From positions 62,001 to 126,000 of the forward strand of contig NWBN01000022.1 of the NCBI GenBank assembly GCA_002633315.1: 64,000 nt of DNA, written 5' to 3'. Position numbers and translations under genes: made by a program. This document shows, one piece after another, positions 8,166 to 17,762 of the stretch (positions within the stretch are counted from its first letter, which is position 1; every line of letters begins with the position of its first letter). A model generated the notes under the pieces. That model did no database searches, was not told where the DNA came from, and saw only the letters and a list, made by a program, of their open reading frames with translations. This DNA comes from Bacteroidales bacterium Phil6 (GTDB lineage Bacteria; Bacteroidota; Bacteroidia; Bacteroidales; F082).

Positions 8166-9242
8166 TTATTCAAAAACCGGAGCAAGATATTTGGTTAAGA
8201 AATAACCGCCAACGACTAACCAAACGAACAGAAAAGCGGCAAGTAAAAACGGTTTTGAACCTGCCTGTTTGAATTTCTGGATATTGGTTTCTGTGCCGAG
8301 TGCAGTCATTGCCATGGTGAGCATGAAAGTGTCGATGTATTCTATTACTCCATTCAGAGGAATCTCTTTTACGTTGTCGGCTTTGAAGAGATATTGCAGC
8401 AAAGTGTTCAATATGATGATGCCTATGAAGCCGAAAGCAAACCATGGGATGGTGATTTTTCTTTTTTCTTTGGATGTGTTGTTCCCGTTCTGTTTGTCTC
8501 TTTTCAACACGAATCCCATGACGACCAAAACAGGAGCGAGCATCATGACACGTATCATTTTCGTAATTGTCGCCGTACCTGCGATGCCGAGAGTATCGGT
8601 AGGGTCCATGGCGTTACCTGCACCGGCAACATGCGCCACTTCATGCAACGTGCTTCCCGTATATATTGCTATCTCAGTATTATTGAGTGCATCCAACATG
8701 CCGGTACGGTACATGACGGGATACAAAAACATGGACAGTGTCCCGAAAATAACTACCGTTGATACGGCAATGGCAGTCTTGTAACTTTCGCATTTGACGA
8801 CAGGCTCGGCTCCCAGAACGGCAGCAGCACCGCAAATGGCACTTCCCGTCGCCGTCATCAGTGCAGTGTCTCTGTCCATTTTCAACATCCGTCCAAACCA
8901 TATACCTAAAAAGATGGTACCTACAACTATGATGGTATCTATTATTATGGCAGGAAGTCCTACTGCAATCACCTGTGTCAGAGTGAGCCTGAACCCATAT
9001 AACACAATGCCGGCACGTAATATCTGTTTGGAGCAGAATTTGATACCCGGCACCCATGTCTCCGGCAACTTGTTGCGCAGACTGTTGGCATACAACATTC
9101 CCAAAATGATACCTATAATTAATGGACTTAATGAAAGGTGCTTTATGAACGGTACATCTGCTAAATAAAATGCTGCAAATGAAAATAATCCTATCAACAA
9201 TATGCCGTGAACAGTATTGGCTCGATTCCCTTTTTCAAACAT
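8166..9242 (-). CDS. YeiH/YadS family putative sulfate exporter (UPF0324)
   Basis: A 358-residue inner-membrane protein with about ten hydrophobic segments. It shows the family signatures ILRAGIVLYGFRLT, TATGSAICGAAAVLGAEPVV and GSTLHEVAHVAGAG, all conserved in the YeiH (PSE, putative sulfate exporter) family. The substrate in this group is uncertain; sulfate or taurine-derived anions have been suggested. The start was placed at the ATG at 9242 (MFEKGNRANT), which gives a short cytoplasmic N-terminus directly before the first helix; longer in-frame versions from 9260 or 9335 look like upstream untranslated sequence. It appears monocistronic. Confidence 0.85.
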   Translation of the reverse strand: MFEKGNRANTVHGILLIGLFSFAAFYLADVPFIKHLSLSPLIIGIILGMLYANSLRNKLPETWVPGIKFCSKQILRAGIVLYGFRLTLTQVIAVGLPAIIIDTIIVVGTIFLGIWFGRMLKMDRDTALMTATGSAICGAAAVLGAEPVVKCESYKTAIAVSTVVIFGTLSMFLYPVMYRTGMLDALNNTEIAIYTGSTLHEVAHVAGAGNAMDPTDTLGIAGTATITKMIRVMMLAPVLVVMGFVLKRDKQNGNNTSKEKRKITIPWFAFGFIGIIILNTLLQYLFKADNVKEIPLNGVIEYIDTFMLTMAMTALGTETNIQKFKQAGSKPFLLAAFLFVWLVVGGYFLTKYLAPVFE

Positions 9243-9870
9243 AATGGTTCGTTTTAACATTAAATAATAAAAAAATAACTTATTAAGCCTGTAATGTATG
9301 TTTATAAACAGACTTGATGTTTTTTGCAAAAGCAATGCTTCTGAAGTTAATAAGTGTTATGATAAAACTGTTTTCTTATTAACTGTGACATCAAGGAACA
9401 GTCGCTTTTATTATCAACATCCATACGGTTTCGACCGAAATTTTAATTACGGATTCAACCGGCATGCTCTTGCTTTTTTGCGCGGCAAATATAATGATTC
9501 TTGAAATTGGAACAACAAAAAAATGATACGGTGTGCTTTTTATCGACAACCCATTACCGACACAACTACGACTGATGTTGTATAAAATGCTGATAACAAA
9601 GATGATGTTAATGTAAGGTGCGGAATTTTTAGTTTAAAAAAATTGTAAGTATTCGATGTTTGTGTATGAGCATTGATCGATTTGTTTTTCATTTTTTAGG
9701 AGGGAATAAGTAGGCAGGATGTAAATATTAAAATGTCATCGAACGTGTAATGTAAATTACCGAATGTTTTGTAAATGATAATGTCATTTCATACATTTCA
9801 GAAAAGCTATTTGGCGATTTTCAGTATTTTGCAATATTTATTATCAAAACAGAGTCAATAAAAACAAACA
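9243..9870 (-). other. Long gene-free region between the exporter and tRNA-Phe
   Basis: About 630 bases with no credible gene on either strand. The part nearest 9242 must contain the exporter promoter, but no clear TAnnTTTG box was recognised. A short palindrome-like terminator begins at the right edge. Confidence 0.4.
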
Positions 9871-9902
9871 AAAAACGCCTCATTATGACATGAAGCGTTT
9901 TT
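9871..9902 (-). terminator. Bidirectional hairpin terminator after tRNA-Phe
   Basis: AAAAACGCCTCAT and ATGAAGCGTTTTT form a near-perfect stem with a short loop. A and T runs at both ends allow function in either direction; it lies four bases from the tRNA 3' end. Confidence 0.75.
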
Positions 9903-9905
9903 CTG

Positions 9906-9978
9906 TGGTACCACCAGGAATCGAACCGGGGACACAAGGATTTTCAGTCCTTTGCTCTACCAACTGAGCTATGGTACC
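9906..9978 (-). tRNA. tRNA-Phe (GAA)
   Basis: The minus strand gives a 73-base cloverleaf: acceptor arm GGTACCA pairing with TGGTACC plus discriminator A, D-arm GCTCAGTTGGTAGAGC, anticodon loop CTGAAAA with anticodon GAA, and T-arm GGTTCGATTCC. The 3' CCA is not encoded (the discriminator is followed by CAG). A TTTG N19 TATCTTTG promoter lies 17 bases upstream. Confidence 0.97.
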
Positions 9979-9994
9979 AACTGTTTTTGCGCTG

Positions 9995-10024
9995 CAAAGA
10001 TACTTCTTTTTTTTAATAATACAA
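9995..10024 (-). promoter_or_regulatory. tRNA-Phe promoter (TTG N19 TATCTTTG)
   Basis: On the minus strand TTG (10024-10022) and TATCTTTG (10002-9995) are 19 bases apart, the Bacteroidota consensus for the main sigma factor. It diverges from the candidate coaX promoter at 10045. Confidence 0.65.
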
Positions 10025-10106
10025 ACAAAAAAATATTTTTTTTGTATTTTTGTAAAAGTTTCACTCATAATCAATAATTTTGCATCCAAATTTTTTAATT
10101 AAGGTT

Positions 10107-10838
10107 ATGGGTGTTGTTTTAACCATAGATATTGGGAATACGAGGGCCAAATATGCTGTGTTCAATGATGAAAAAGTAGATGATGCAGGTGTTTTTGACC
10201 CTGATGGTGATGATTTGGCGGTATTGTTATCGCGTTATCCCTCTATTAAGCGAGGTATAATCTCATCGGTTGGCGGTCATGTTGAGGAATGCCTTTCTCG
10301 ATGTGGTTCACTCGAAATGGTGGTTTTGTCCGACAAGACTTGTCTTCCATTCAAGATATCTCTTCCAAATACTTCCCAGATTGGTGCCGACCGCCTTGCG
10401 GCCATGGCATCTGCCGCTTATTTCAAACCTTCCAAAAATGTTCTTGTCATTGACATTGGCACCTGTATAACTTACGATATACTCACCGATGACGGTTTTT
10501 ATTATCCCGGACCCATCTCTCCCGGGATTAATCTTAGGTTTAAGTCCATGCACGAACATACTCGATTGCTTCCTCTTTGCAGTCCTACCAACAACGAGAA
10601 ACATCTCATTTGCAAGACGACGCAGGAGTGCCTCGAGGCAGGCGTTATGTTGGGCGTCCAATATGAAATGGAACTTTTTATTGATTCTTATTCCAACATT
10701 TTCAATGATTTAGATGTTTTTTTGATAGGTGGAGACAATATTTTCTTTGAAAACAAGTTAAAAAATTGCATCTTTGCAGAATCAAATTTTATCTTCCATG
10801 GTTTAAGATATATACTTGATTATAATGAAAATCAATAA
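10107..10838 (+). CDS. coaX: Type III pantothenate kinase
   Basis: A 243-residue ASKHA-fold kinase that phosphorylates pantothenate in the first step of coenzyme A synthesis. The phosphate-binding motif DIGNT is at residues 8-12, IGADRLAAMASA and VIDIGTCITYD follow at the expected spacing, and GPISPGINLR is the usual type III substrate-site segment. The ATG at 10107 gives the typical N-terminus MGVVLTIDIGNTRAKYAVF; a TTG 27 bases upstream is less likely. A TATTTTTG box is at 10045-10052. It overlaps the following outer-membrane protein gene by 14 bases, so it leads an envelope-biogenesis operon, an arrangement common in Bacteroidales. Confidence 0.95.
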   Translation: MGVVLTIDIGNTRAKYAVFNDEKVDDAGVFDPDGDDLAVLLSRYPSIKRGIISSVGGHVEECLSRCGSLEMVVLSDKTCLPFKISLPNTSQIGADRLAAMASAAYFKPSKNVLVIDIGTCITYDILTDDGFYYPGPISPGINLRFKSMHEHTRLLPLCSPTNNEKHLICKTTQECLEAGVMLGVQYEMELFIDSYSNIFNDLDVFLIGGDNIFFENKLKNCIFAESNFIFHGLRYILDYNENQ

Positions 10839-12111
10839 GTTACATAAGATACCATTATTATTGGTTGTTATTTTGTCAATTAATTTGTCCGTTTTTGGTC
10901 AGGCAGACATCAGTTCACCGTACTCTCGTTTCGGCTTGGGTATGATAAGCGATAATCCTGCAAATACCATGATGAAAGGTATGGGAGGATTGAGTAATGC
11001 CATTTTGGGAGGCAATATCTTAAACCCTGCCAATCCGGCTTCTTATGCTTTTATCGACTCATTGACGTTCTTGCTTGATGCCGGTTTTTATATTAAGATG
11101 GCTTCATACAGAACAATGGATATGTCTGAAAATGGTTCTAATGCCTCATTTGATTATGCAAGTATGGGTTTCGGAGTGACGAAATGGTGGAAAATGGGTG
11201 TAGGAATTGCTCCTTATAGCAGTAGGGATTATAATGTGGTAGTGGATCTTTATAATCCAGGTTCTTATAGTATCAATTTTATGGGTGACGGTGGTCTTAA
11301 TCAGGCGTTTTTTGCCAATGGTTTCAGGATTACAAAGAATATTTCTGTCGGTGCCAAAGTGTCTTATGTTTTTGGTACTCTGTCAACGGAAACCATGATA
11401 TATTATCCCGATTCGACTTATATGCTGAACGGTCGTCGTACCATAGATATGAAAGTCAGTGACTTTAAGTTTGATTATGGCATTATTTTTGTATTGCCTA
11501 TGAAAAATGAATATTCATTGACGTTGGGACTTAACTATACGCAGGAAGCGAAAATAAATGGGAAAAGAGATATCTTCATCCGTTCTATGTTCAATGGTTT
11601 TGGCAATAGCGTAGAAAATCCTATTGATACTTTGAAATATATTGAGGATGAAAAAGTAAGTTTTAAACTTCCGCAGGGTATTGGTGCCGGAATTGTGTTG
11701 AAAAAAGGTGAACGTTGGATGTTGGGTGTAGATTTCAACTGGGATAATTGGAAAGGTTTTGAGGTAAATGCTGAGAATGATTCTTTGCAGAATTCTTGGA
11801 ATATTGCAGTAGGAGGTCAATATAAACCTGAAACCACGTCGTTGTCGGGATTTTTAAGAAAAATGACTTATCGTGCCGGCTTTCATTATGACCGTACATA
11901 TTTTAATATATATGATCAATCTATCGATAAATTCGGTTTCACAATAGGATTTGGCATACCTTTCCCTCGTTCGTTGACATCGTTTAACGTTGCCTTGGAG
12001 TTCGGTAAAATGGGAACTATTGAACATGATCTAATCAGAGAGAATTATTTCAATATCTCTATTGGAATGTCGATACACGACAGATGGTTTGTGAAAAGAA
12101 AATATAAGTAA
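10825..12111 (+). CDS. Outer-membrane beta-barrel protein of unknown role
   Basis: A 428-residue secreted protein with a signal peptide (about residues 1-27, ending SVFGQA) followed by ISSPYSRFGLGMISD, a motif common at the N-terminus of Bacteroidota FadL/OmpP1-like barrels. The remainder alternates hydrophobic and polar residues with many glycines and aromatic residues, as in a transmembrane barrel. It overlaps coaX by 14 bases and is followed by a TPR protein and lptC, so a role in envelope assembly or hydrophobic-compound passage is plausible but not shown. Start chosen at ATG 10825, directly at the signal peptide (MKINKLHKIP). Confidence 0.75.
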   Translation: MKINKLHKIPLLLVVILSINLSVFGQADISSPYSRFGLGMISDNPANTMMKGMGGLSNAILGGNILNPANPASYAFIDSLTFLLDAGFYIKMASYRTMDMSENGSNASFDYASMGFGVTKWWKMGVGIAPYSSRDYNVVVDLYNPGSYSINFMGDGGLNQAFFANGFRITKNISVGAKVSYVFGTLSTETMIYYPDSTYMLNGRRTIDMKVSDFKFDYGIIFVLPMKNEYSLTLGLNYTQEAKINGKRDIFIRSMFNGFGNSVENPIDTLKYIEDEKVSFKLPQGIGAGIVLKKGERWMLGVDFNWDNWKGFEVNAENDSLQNSWNIAVGGQYKPETTSLSGFLRKMTYRAGFHYDRTYFNIYDQSIDKFGFTIGFGIPFPRSLTSFNVALEFGKMGTIEHDLIRENYFNISIGMSIHDRWFVKRKYK

Positions 12112-12131
12112 AACATCAATCAATTATAAAA

Positions 12132-13484
12132 ATGAAATTCAGACAAATTGTACTATTAGGTTTAGCGTTGTGCTTTTCAGCACCGGTATTTGCTCAAGAT
12201 GAACAGTGTAATACGGATTTCTCTTTGTATAGAGAAGCATTTAAACAATGGGAAAACTCAACTCCCAAATATGACAGGAATAATATTAGTCCTGTGATGC
12301 TTAGTTCATGGAGAAACGTTTTTCTCAATTGTCCAACATTGCGTCAGACAACTTTCGTCGATGGTGTCAAGATTGTGATTAATGCCCTTATTCTTCCTAC
12401 TAAAGATAAAGAATTAAGAAATAAGTATGTTGACACTCTTATCATGGTCTATGATAAACGTGCTGAATATTTTCCTACGACAGACAATGGCGCCAGTCAG
12501 TTGGGTAACATCTCCGGCCGTAAAGGTATAGACCTTATGTCAATAGCTCCGGATCGTTATGAAGATGCGTACAATGCTCTTAAAAAAGCAATAGAATTGG
12601 ATGGAGAAAAAAGTAATCCGGCCTTTATCAATGCTTATTTCGGCAGTGTCATCAATATGGTGAAAAATGATAAGCTTACTGAAGATGTCATTCTCGATGA
12701 ATATGGCAGATTAATGGACCTTGTAGATGCCAATATCAAGGTCTATACCGATATGGGAAATGAAAAACAGCTTAATAACTATAAAGCCACCAAGGCAGAT
12801 CTCGATGCTGCTGTCCAGCCTTTCGCCAACTGCGAAGACCTTATACGAATCTATCAGGCCAAGTTTGATGCAGCTCCTAACGATGTGGATTTGTTGAACA
12901 AGATCGCTGCCATACTTGAGAAAAAAGGCTGTGATGATTCACAATTGTATCTCGATGTGGCTATCAATCTTCACAAAATGGACCCCTCACCGGCTTCTGC
13001 TTATTTTATAGGTAAGAGATATCTTACTGACAAAGAATATGCCAAGGCAAAACCTTATCTTCTCGAAGCAACAAAATCGGAAAATGTGGATTGGGCTGCC
13101 AATTCATACAAATATCTTGCCCAAATAATGCTTATAGACAAGAATTATTCTCAGGGCCGTGAATATGCCAAAAAAGCTATTGCATTGAACAAGGCAGACG
13201 GAGAACCTTATATAATAATAGGTAACCTCTATGCAGCAAGTGCCAAAGAATGCGGTTCAGGCGACTTCTATTCAAAAGTGGCTTTCTGGGCCGCTGTTGA
13301 CCAGTTTAACAAGGCAAAGAGTATAGACCCGTCTATCAAAAGCAAGGCTGATGAACTTATAACATTGTATTCCCATTATTTCCCGAATGTTGAGACGATA
13401 TTCTTCAATGGTTTTGAAGAAGGTCAACAATATACTGTGGAATGTTGGATTAATGAGACAACAACCGTAAGAGCTGTTAAATAA
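12132..13484 (+). CDS. Periplasmic tetratricopeptide-repeat protein
   Basis: A 450-residue protein with a signal peptide cut near FAQDEQ (residue 22). Residues about 250-400 contain TPR-type helical pairs, for example PASAYFIGKRYLTDKEYAKA and AANSYKYLAQIMLIDKNYSQ, with the usual alanine, glycine and tyrosine positions. TPR repeats act as protein-protein contacts; the partner is unknown. The gene lies between the barrel protein and lptC (zero-base gap to lptC), so it probably works in the same envelope pathway. Confidence 0.75.
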   Translation: MKFRQIVLLGLALCFSAPVFAQDEQCNTDFSLYREAFKQWENSTPKYDRNNISPVMLSSWRNVFLNCPTLRQTTFVDGVKIVINALILPTKDKELRNKYVDTLIMVYDKRAEYFPTTDNGASQLGNISGRKGIDLMSIAPDRYEDAYNALKKAIELDGEKSNPAFINAYFGSVINMVKNDKLTEDVILDEYGRLMDLVDANIKVYTDMGNEKQLNNYKATKADLDAAVQPFANCEDLIRIYQAKFDAAPNDVDLLNKIAAILEKKGCDDSQLYLDVAINLHKMDPSPASAYFIGKRYLTDKEYAKAKPYLLEATKSENVDWAANSYKYLAQIMLIDKNYSQGREYAKKAIALNKADGEPYIIIGNLYAASAKECGSGDFYSKVAFWAAVDQFNKAKSIDPSIKSKADELITLYSHYFPNVETIFFNGFEEGQQYTVECWINETTTVRAVK

Positions 13485-14042
13485 TTGAAGGGATTATTTA
13501 AAATATTATTGGGAATCAACATCATAGCTAATATTGTTATGATGTTGTTTTCTTGTGAAAATTCGTTGGAAAAAGTTAAACAGTTCATCGATATTGACAC
13601 AATATCAGGTGTTATGGCATACGATGTTACTGTTTTGAGAAGCGACTCCGGTATGGTTGTGGCATCGTTGAAGGCTCCTGTCTTGCACTCTATTGAAAAT
13701 GACAGTTCTGTTTTGGAATTTCCTAAGGGTTTTTTTGCTGAAATATTGGATGATACTGTAGTGACGGCAACGATAAGTGCTGACTATGGCGTGAATCGTG
13801 AAAAAGAAGAAATGCTCATCGCCAAAGGTAATGTGGTGGTGAAAAATATGGAAACACAGGAAATCCTGAATACTGAGACTTTGTTTTGGAATCAAAAGAC
13901 AAAGAAGATAAGTACTAAAAATATGGTTAAAATAACCTCGCCTGACAGAGTGGTGTTTGGAGATAGTCTTACTGCAGATGAGGATTTTTCTAAAAGAGTT
14001 ATTCACGGTATTAGGGCAACCATAGAATTTGAAGATGAATAA
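13485..14042 (+). CDS. lptC: LPS export protein LptC (LptA/LptC beta-jellyroll family), lipoprotein-like
   Basis: A 185-residue protein starting at TTG directly after the stop of the previous gene. Residues 1-24 are a hydrophobic anchor ending in LFSC, which fits either a lipobox (Cys24) or an LptC-type membrane helix. The rest is a series of beta strands with the LptC-like phrases ISGVMAYDVTVLRSDSG, LEFPKGFFAEILDD and AKGNVVVKNMETQEILNTE, the last typical of the LptC/OstA fold that links LptFG to LptA in lipopolysaccharide transport. The weak TTG start suggests translational coupling. An LptF/LptG-like permease occurs at the far right of the window. Confidence 0.8.
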   Translation: MKGLFKILLGINIIANIVMMLFSCENSLEKVKQFIDIDTISGVMAYDVTVLRSDSGMVVASLKAPVLHSIENDSSVLEFPKGFFAEILDDTVVTATISADYGVNREKEEMLIAKGNVVVKNMETQEILNTETLFWNQKTKKISTKNMVKITSPDRVVFGDSLTADEDFSKRVIHGIRATIEFEDE

Positions 14043-14056
14043 TAATACAATATGGT

Positions 14057-15322
14057 ATGGATGACAGACTTATAGTATTGATATCGTTGATGGCTTCGGC
14101 GTTGTTCTCAGGCATGGAGATAGCTTTTTTGAGTACTAACAGATTGCAATTGGAACTTGATGTTAAAAAGAACAGTTTTTCAGCTGTCTTGATAAATAAA
14201 TTCGTTAAACATCAGTCACAGTTTATTGGCTGTCTGCTTTTGGGCAATAATATTGCCAATGTTATTTATGGCATAGCGATGGCAAGAATCTTGAGTCCTC
14301 AGATAATAAATATATTGCCGGATGTTATTACTAACGAGTTCACTGTTTTGCTTTGCCAGACCATACTTTCTACGCTTCTTATCCTGATAGTGGGAGAGTT
14401 TATGCCCAAAATAGTGTTCCGTATCAATCCAAATAAATTGATGGATGTCTTTGCTTTGCCGGCAATGATATTGTACGTCATTTTATATCCTTTGATAGTT
14501 ATTTACATTGGGATTTCGGAATTTATAATAAAATATGTTTTCCGCATAAAAATAAGACATGAGGATTATAAACTCAATACTGTTGACCTTAATGATTATA
14601 TTAAGGAATATGCCAATACTGAAGAGAAAAACGAAGACATACAGCAGGGTATAGAATTGTTCCAGAGAGCTATGGATTTTCCCAATGTCAAGTTGAGAGA
14701 ATGTATGGTGCCCCGTACTGATATTGAAGCAATACGTTCTGACGATTCCATAGAAACAATAATAGCGAAGTTTGAGGAGACTAAACATTCCAAACTTCTT
14801 GTCTTTGAAAATAATATTGACAATATCATAGGTTATGTGCATATCAATGATATTTTTGTGTCTCGCAATGACTTGATGAAAAAATTACGTCATATTGAAT
14901 TTTATCCGGAGACATATTCCGCACAGGAATTGCTGAAACATTTGTCACAAACGCGTCAAAGTATTGCTATTGTAGTCGATGAGTTCGGAGGCACCTCCGG
15001 AGTTATTACCATAGAAGACCTTGTGGAAGAAATATTCGGCGAGATAGAAGATGAATATGACGATGATGATATGACAGAAAAAACAATAAATGACAAAGAC
15101 CATGTTTTTTCTGCAAGAATGGAAATAGATTACCTTAATAAAACATATAAATTCAACTTTCCCGAATCTGACGATTATGAAACATTGGCAGGTTATATTC
15201 TTCATTATCATGGGAGCATACCGGAAATAGGTGAGGAAATACGTATCGGCAACTATGTTTTTAAAATTACAATGGCAACGGAAACGAAACTTGAGGAAAT
15301 TGAAGTTAAGAATAATCAATAA
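14057..15322 (+). CDS. Hemolysin-family membrane protein (DUF21, CBS pair, CorC/HlyC domains)
   Basis: A 421-residue inner-membrane protein. Residues 1-180 form the DUF21 (CNNM) transmembrane domain with GMEIAFLSTNRLQLE and FIGCLLLGNNIANV; about 200-330 hold two CBS motifs including VPRTDIEAI and IAIVVDEFGGTSGVITIEDLVEEIFGEIEDE; and 340-421 are a CorC_HlyC domain. Family members are linked to magnesium or cobalt efflux or, in Bacteroidota, to gliding-type envelope functions; the old name hemolysin is probably misleading. It is 14 bases after lptC, in the same operon. Confidence 0.88.
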   Translation: MDDRLIVLISLMASALFSGMEIAFLSTNRLQLELDVKKNSFSAVLINKFVKHQSQFIGCLLLGNNIANVIYGIAMARILSPQIINILPDVITNEFTVLLCQTILSTLLILIVGEFMPKIVFRINPNKLMDVFALPAMILYVILYPLIVIYIGISEFIIKYVFRIKIRHEDYKLNTVDLNDYIKEYANTEEKNEDIQQGIELFQRAMDFPNVKLRECMVPRTDIEAIRSDDSIETIIAKFEETKHSKLLVFENNIDNIIGYVHINDIFVSRNDLMKKLRHIEFYPETYSAQELLKHLSQTRQSIAIVVDEFGGTSGVITIEDLVEEIFGEIEDEYDDDDMTEKTINDKDHVFSARMEIDYLNKTYKFNFPESDDYETLAGYILHYHGSIPEIGEEIRIGNYVFKITMATETKLEEIEVKNNQ

Positions 15323-15462
15323 GTTACAACAATATCCCTTGTTTTTATTTTTAAATTAGATATTTTTTTAATAAAAATGTGGGATTATATCGAATGGTTT
15401 TGTAAATTTGCAGGCTTGAAAACTGTACTAAAAGAATAGAATAAAATTTTATAGATAGAATT

Positions 15463-17574
15463 ATGGCAGCAATTGGAACAATTAGAAAACATTATGGTAT
15501 CTTGATTGTCATCATAGGTATTGCTCTTGTCGCTTTTATTTTAGGTGACCTTTTCAAGAGTACCAACTCCAGACGTACAACTGATGTGGCAGTAGTTAAT
15601 AATGAAAAAATCAGCCAGCAGGATTTTGCAAATTTAGTTGATGTGAATCTTGAAAACTACAAAAGAGCCAATGGTTCGATAAGTAACGAGGAGTCGGTGA
15701 ACATCCGTAATCAGGTGTTGGAACAGATGATTAGTGAGATTATTATGAATGAGGAATTTGAAAAGTTGGGAATTACCGTCTCTGCTGAAGAGCTTTATGA
15801 CCAATTCCTTGGAAAGAATCCCAACCAGTATGTTGTTCAAAGTTTTTCTGATGCCAACGGTAACTTCAATAGAGATGCCTTGTCGCAATATCTTAACGAT
15901 TTCCAGAATCTTAATGATGAGGCGAAAGTGGCTTGGCTCAATTTTGAAAGAGCTATAAAAGATGATAGAATAAACACCAAATATAATACTATACTTGAAA
16001 AAAGTTTCTATCTTCCGGAAAAATTGGCAGAACGTTATTATGAAAATAAAAACGATAAGAGAAGTGCTGAGGTCTATGCTGTACGTTATACTACAATACA
16101 GGACTCTTTGGTGTCTTTGACAGATGCCGACAAGAAAAAATTCTATGAAGAAAATAAAAAGAAATATGAAACAGATGCTATGCGTAGCATAGATTATGTG
16201 GTGTTTGAGGTGAATCCTTCGGAGACTGACAAACAGAATGCTAAAGAGTATGTTGAAGGTCTTATGACTGAACTTAAAAATACAACCAATATTGCAAGTT
16301 TAGTCAATGCCAACTCCGACCGTCAATATGATAGCACATGGCTTTCGCATAAAACTGTTCCTGTCGCTGTAGAAGCAGTGGTTTTTGACGACAACAATGA
16401 AGCCGGTTTCGTATATGGTCCTTACGAAGATAATGGCTATTATAACATACTTCGTATAGTTGACAAGAGTAACCGCTCCGATTCATTGATGGCATCTCAT
16501 TTGTTGGTAAGTTATCAAGGTGCTTTCAGAAGTACTGAAACACGTACAAAAGAAGAGGCTAAGGCTCTTGCTGACAGTTTGTTTAAGGTCATAAATAAAA
16601 ATCCTTCCAAATTGGAAGAACTTGCCAAAGACTTTTCTGATGACCCTACAGCTGTTACAAATAAAGGTGACCTCGGTTGGTTTTCCGATGGCATGATGGT
16701 GACACCTTTCAATGAATTCGTGCAGAATAATAAGATTAATGCTGTCGGACTTGTGGAAACCGATTTCGGCTACCATATAGTGAAAGTGACAGACCGTACA
16801 GAAAGAACTCCCAAGGTTCGTCTCGCTATCATATCACATGAGATTTCTCCAAGTACGGCAACATATCAAAATGTTTTCGCCGAGGCTAATAGGTTGGTTA
16901 CCGAAAACCAGACAATGGAACAGTTTAATACTGCCATTGAAGAACTCGGACTTAACAAACGTACATTCCCTACATTGAGAGAGAATACAACACGTATCAC
17001 GGGTATCAACAACCCTCGTGAGATAATACGTTGGGCTTTTAACAAAGATACCAAGGTCGGCGATATTTCTTCTATTTTCGACCTTGAAGATATGTATGTA
17101 ATAGCAATGTTGACAAAGTCTGTCGAGAAAGGTCTTCCGGAGTACAACGATCTTACCGACCGTTATGAATTCATGATTAAGAGAACCAAAAAAGGCGAGA
17201 TGCTTGCAGAAAAGGCTAAGGCTTATGGTACTGACTATCAGAAAATGATTGACGAACTCGGTGGTGAGAAGACTACCGTTGACAATATTACGTTCGATGG
17301 TCGTGCTTTCGGCAACTTCGGTGTAGAGGATAAAATCATTGGTACAGTAACTGCTTTGACGGAAAAAGACGGCTTTGTGGGTCCGCTCCAAGGTGCTTCG
17401 GCTTTGTATGTGGTTAAAGTTGATTCTTATACTCCCGCAGAGAAAACTGATAATTATGATAATATCCTTAAGGAAAGAACTTCTTTGTATAAGAACTCCA
17501 TCCTTAACGGCAGCCCTTACAGAGCACTTAGAGAAAATGCGAAGATAAAAGATAACAGCATATTGTTCTATTGA
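15463..17574 (+). CDS. PpiD-like peptidyl-prolyl isomerase / periplasmic chaperone
   Basis: A 703-residue membrane-anchored foldase. One N-terminal transmembrane helix (about residues 12-31) is followed by a SurA_N_3 domain (about 38-170) and a parvulin rotamase domain around residues 345-450 (SHLLVSYQGAF, AKDFSDDPTAVTNKGDLGWF, FGYHIVKV). A second, degenerate isomerase-like region may lie around 210-330. PpiD-type proteins sit at the inner membrane and help outer-membrane proteins leave the Sec channel. A TAAATTTG box at 15403-15410 may give it its own promoter; a strong terminator follows at 17594. Confidence 0.88.
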   Translation: MAAIGTIRKHYGILIVIIGIALVAFILGDLFKSTNSRRTTDVAVVNNEKISQQDFANLVDVNLENYKRANGSISNEESVNIRNQVLEQMISEIIMNEEFEKLGITVSAEELYDQFLGKNPNQYVVQSFSDANGNFNRDALSQYLNDFQNLNDEAKVAWLNFERAIKDDRINTKYNTILEKSFYLPEKLAERYYENKNDKRSAEVYAVRYTTIQDSLVSLTDADKKKFYEENKKKYETDAMRSIDYVVFEVNPSETDKQNAKEYVEGLMTELKNTTNIASLVNANSDRQYDSTWLSHKTVPVAVEAVVFDDNNEAGFVYGPYEDNGYYNILRIVDKSNRSDSLMASHLLVSYQGAFRSTETRTKEEAKALADSLFKVINKNPSKLEELAKDFSDDPTAVTNKGDLGWFSDGMMVTPFNEFVQNNKINAVGLVETDFGYHIVKVTDRTERTPKVRLAIISHEISPSTATYQNVFAEANRLVTENQTMEQFNTAIEELGLNKRTFPTLRENTTRITGINNPREIIRWAFNKDTKVGDISSIFDLEDMYVIAMLTKSVEKGLPEYNDLTDRYEFMIKRTKKGEMLAEKAKAYGTDYQKMIDELGGEKTTVDNITFDGRAFGNFGVEDKIIGTVTALTEKDGFVGPLQGASALYVVKVDSYTPAEKTDNYDNILKERTSLYKNSILNGSPYRALRENAKIKDNSILFY

Positions 17575-17593
17575 TATTTTGAAAATAAATTAT

Positions 17594-17633
17594 AAAAAAC
17601 CACCCCTGAATTCAAATTCAGAGGTGGTTTTTT
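17594..17633 (+). terminator. Terminator after the ppiD-like gene
   Basis: ACCACCCCTGAATT and the complementary AATTCAGAGGTGGT form a long stem with a tiny loop, followed by a T run. Confidence 0.9.
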
Positions 17634-17725
17634 ATTGTCATCTTTGTTGTTAAATCTGAATTATTGCCTCACTGAAGAGAACTTGTTAAATTTGCTGTTG
17701 TTGATTCGTTATCTGTCATTTTTAG

Positions 17726-17733
17726 TATATTTG
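17726..17733 (+). promoter_or_regulatory. Candidate -7 box (TATATTTG) for the glycosyltransferase
   Basis: TATATTTG lies 29 bases before the ATG at 17763; TTG triplets occur at 17700-17703, slightly farther than the best spacing. Confidence 0.4.
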
Positions 17734-17762
17734 TCAAATAAATATAAAATCACTGATTCTGT

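Noticed and set aside
8269..9168. Several plus-strand frames opposite the YeiH gene
   Set aside because: They are reverse-strand products of a membrane protein gene with clear family motifs on the minus strand.
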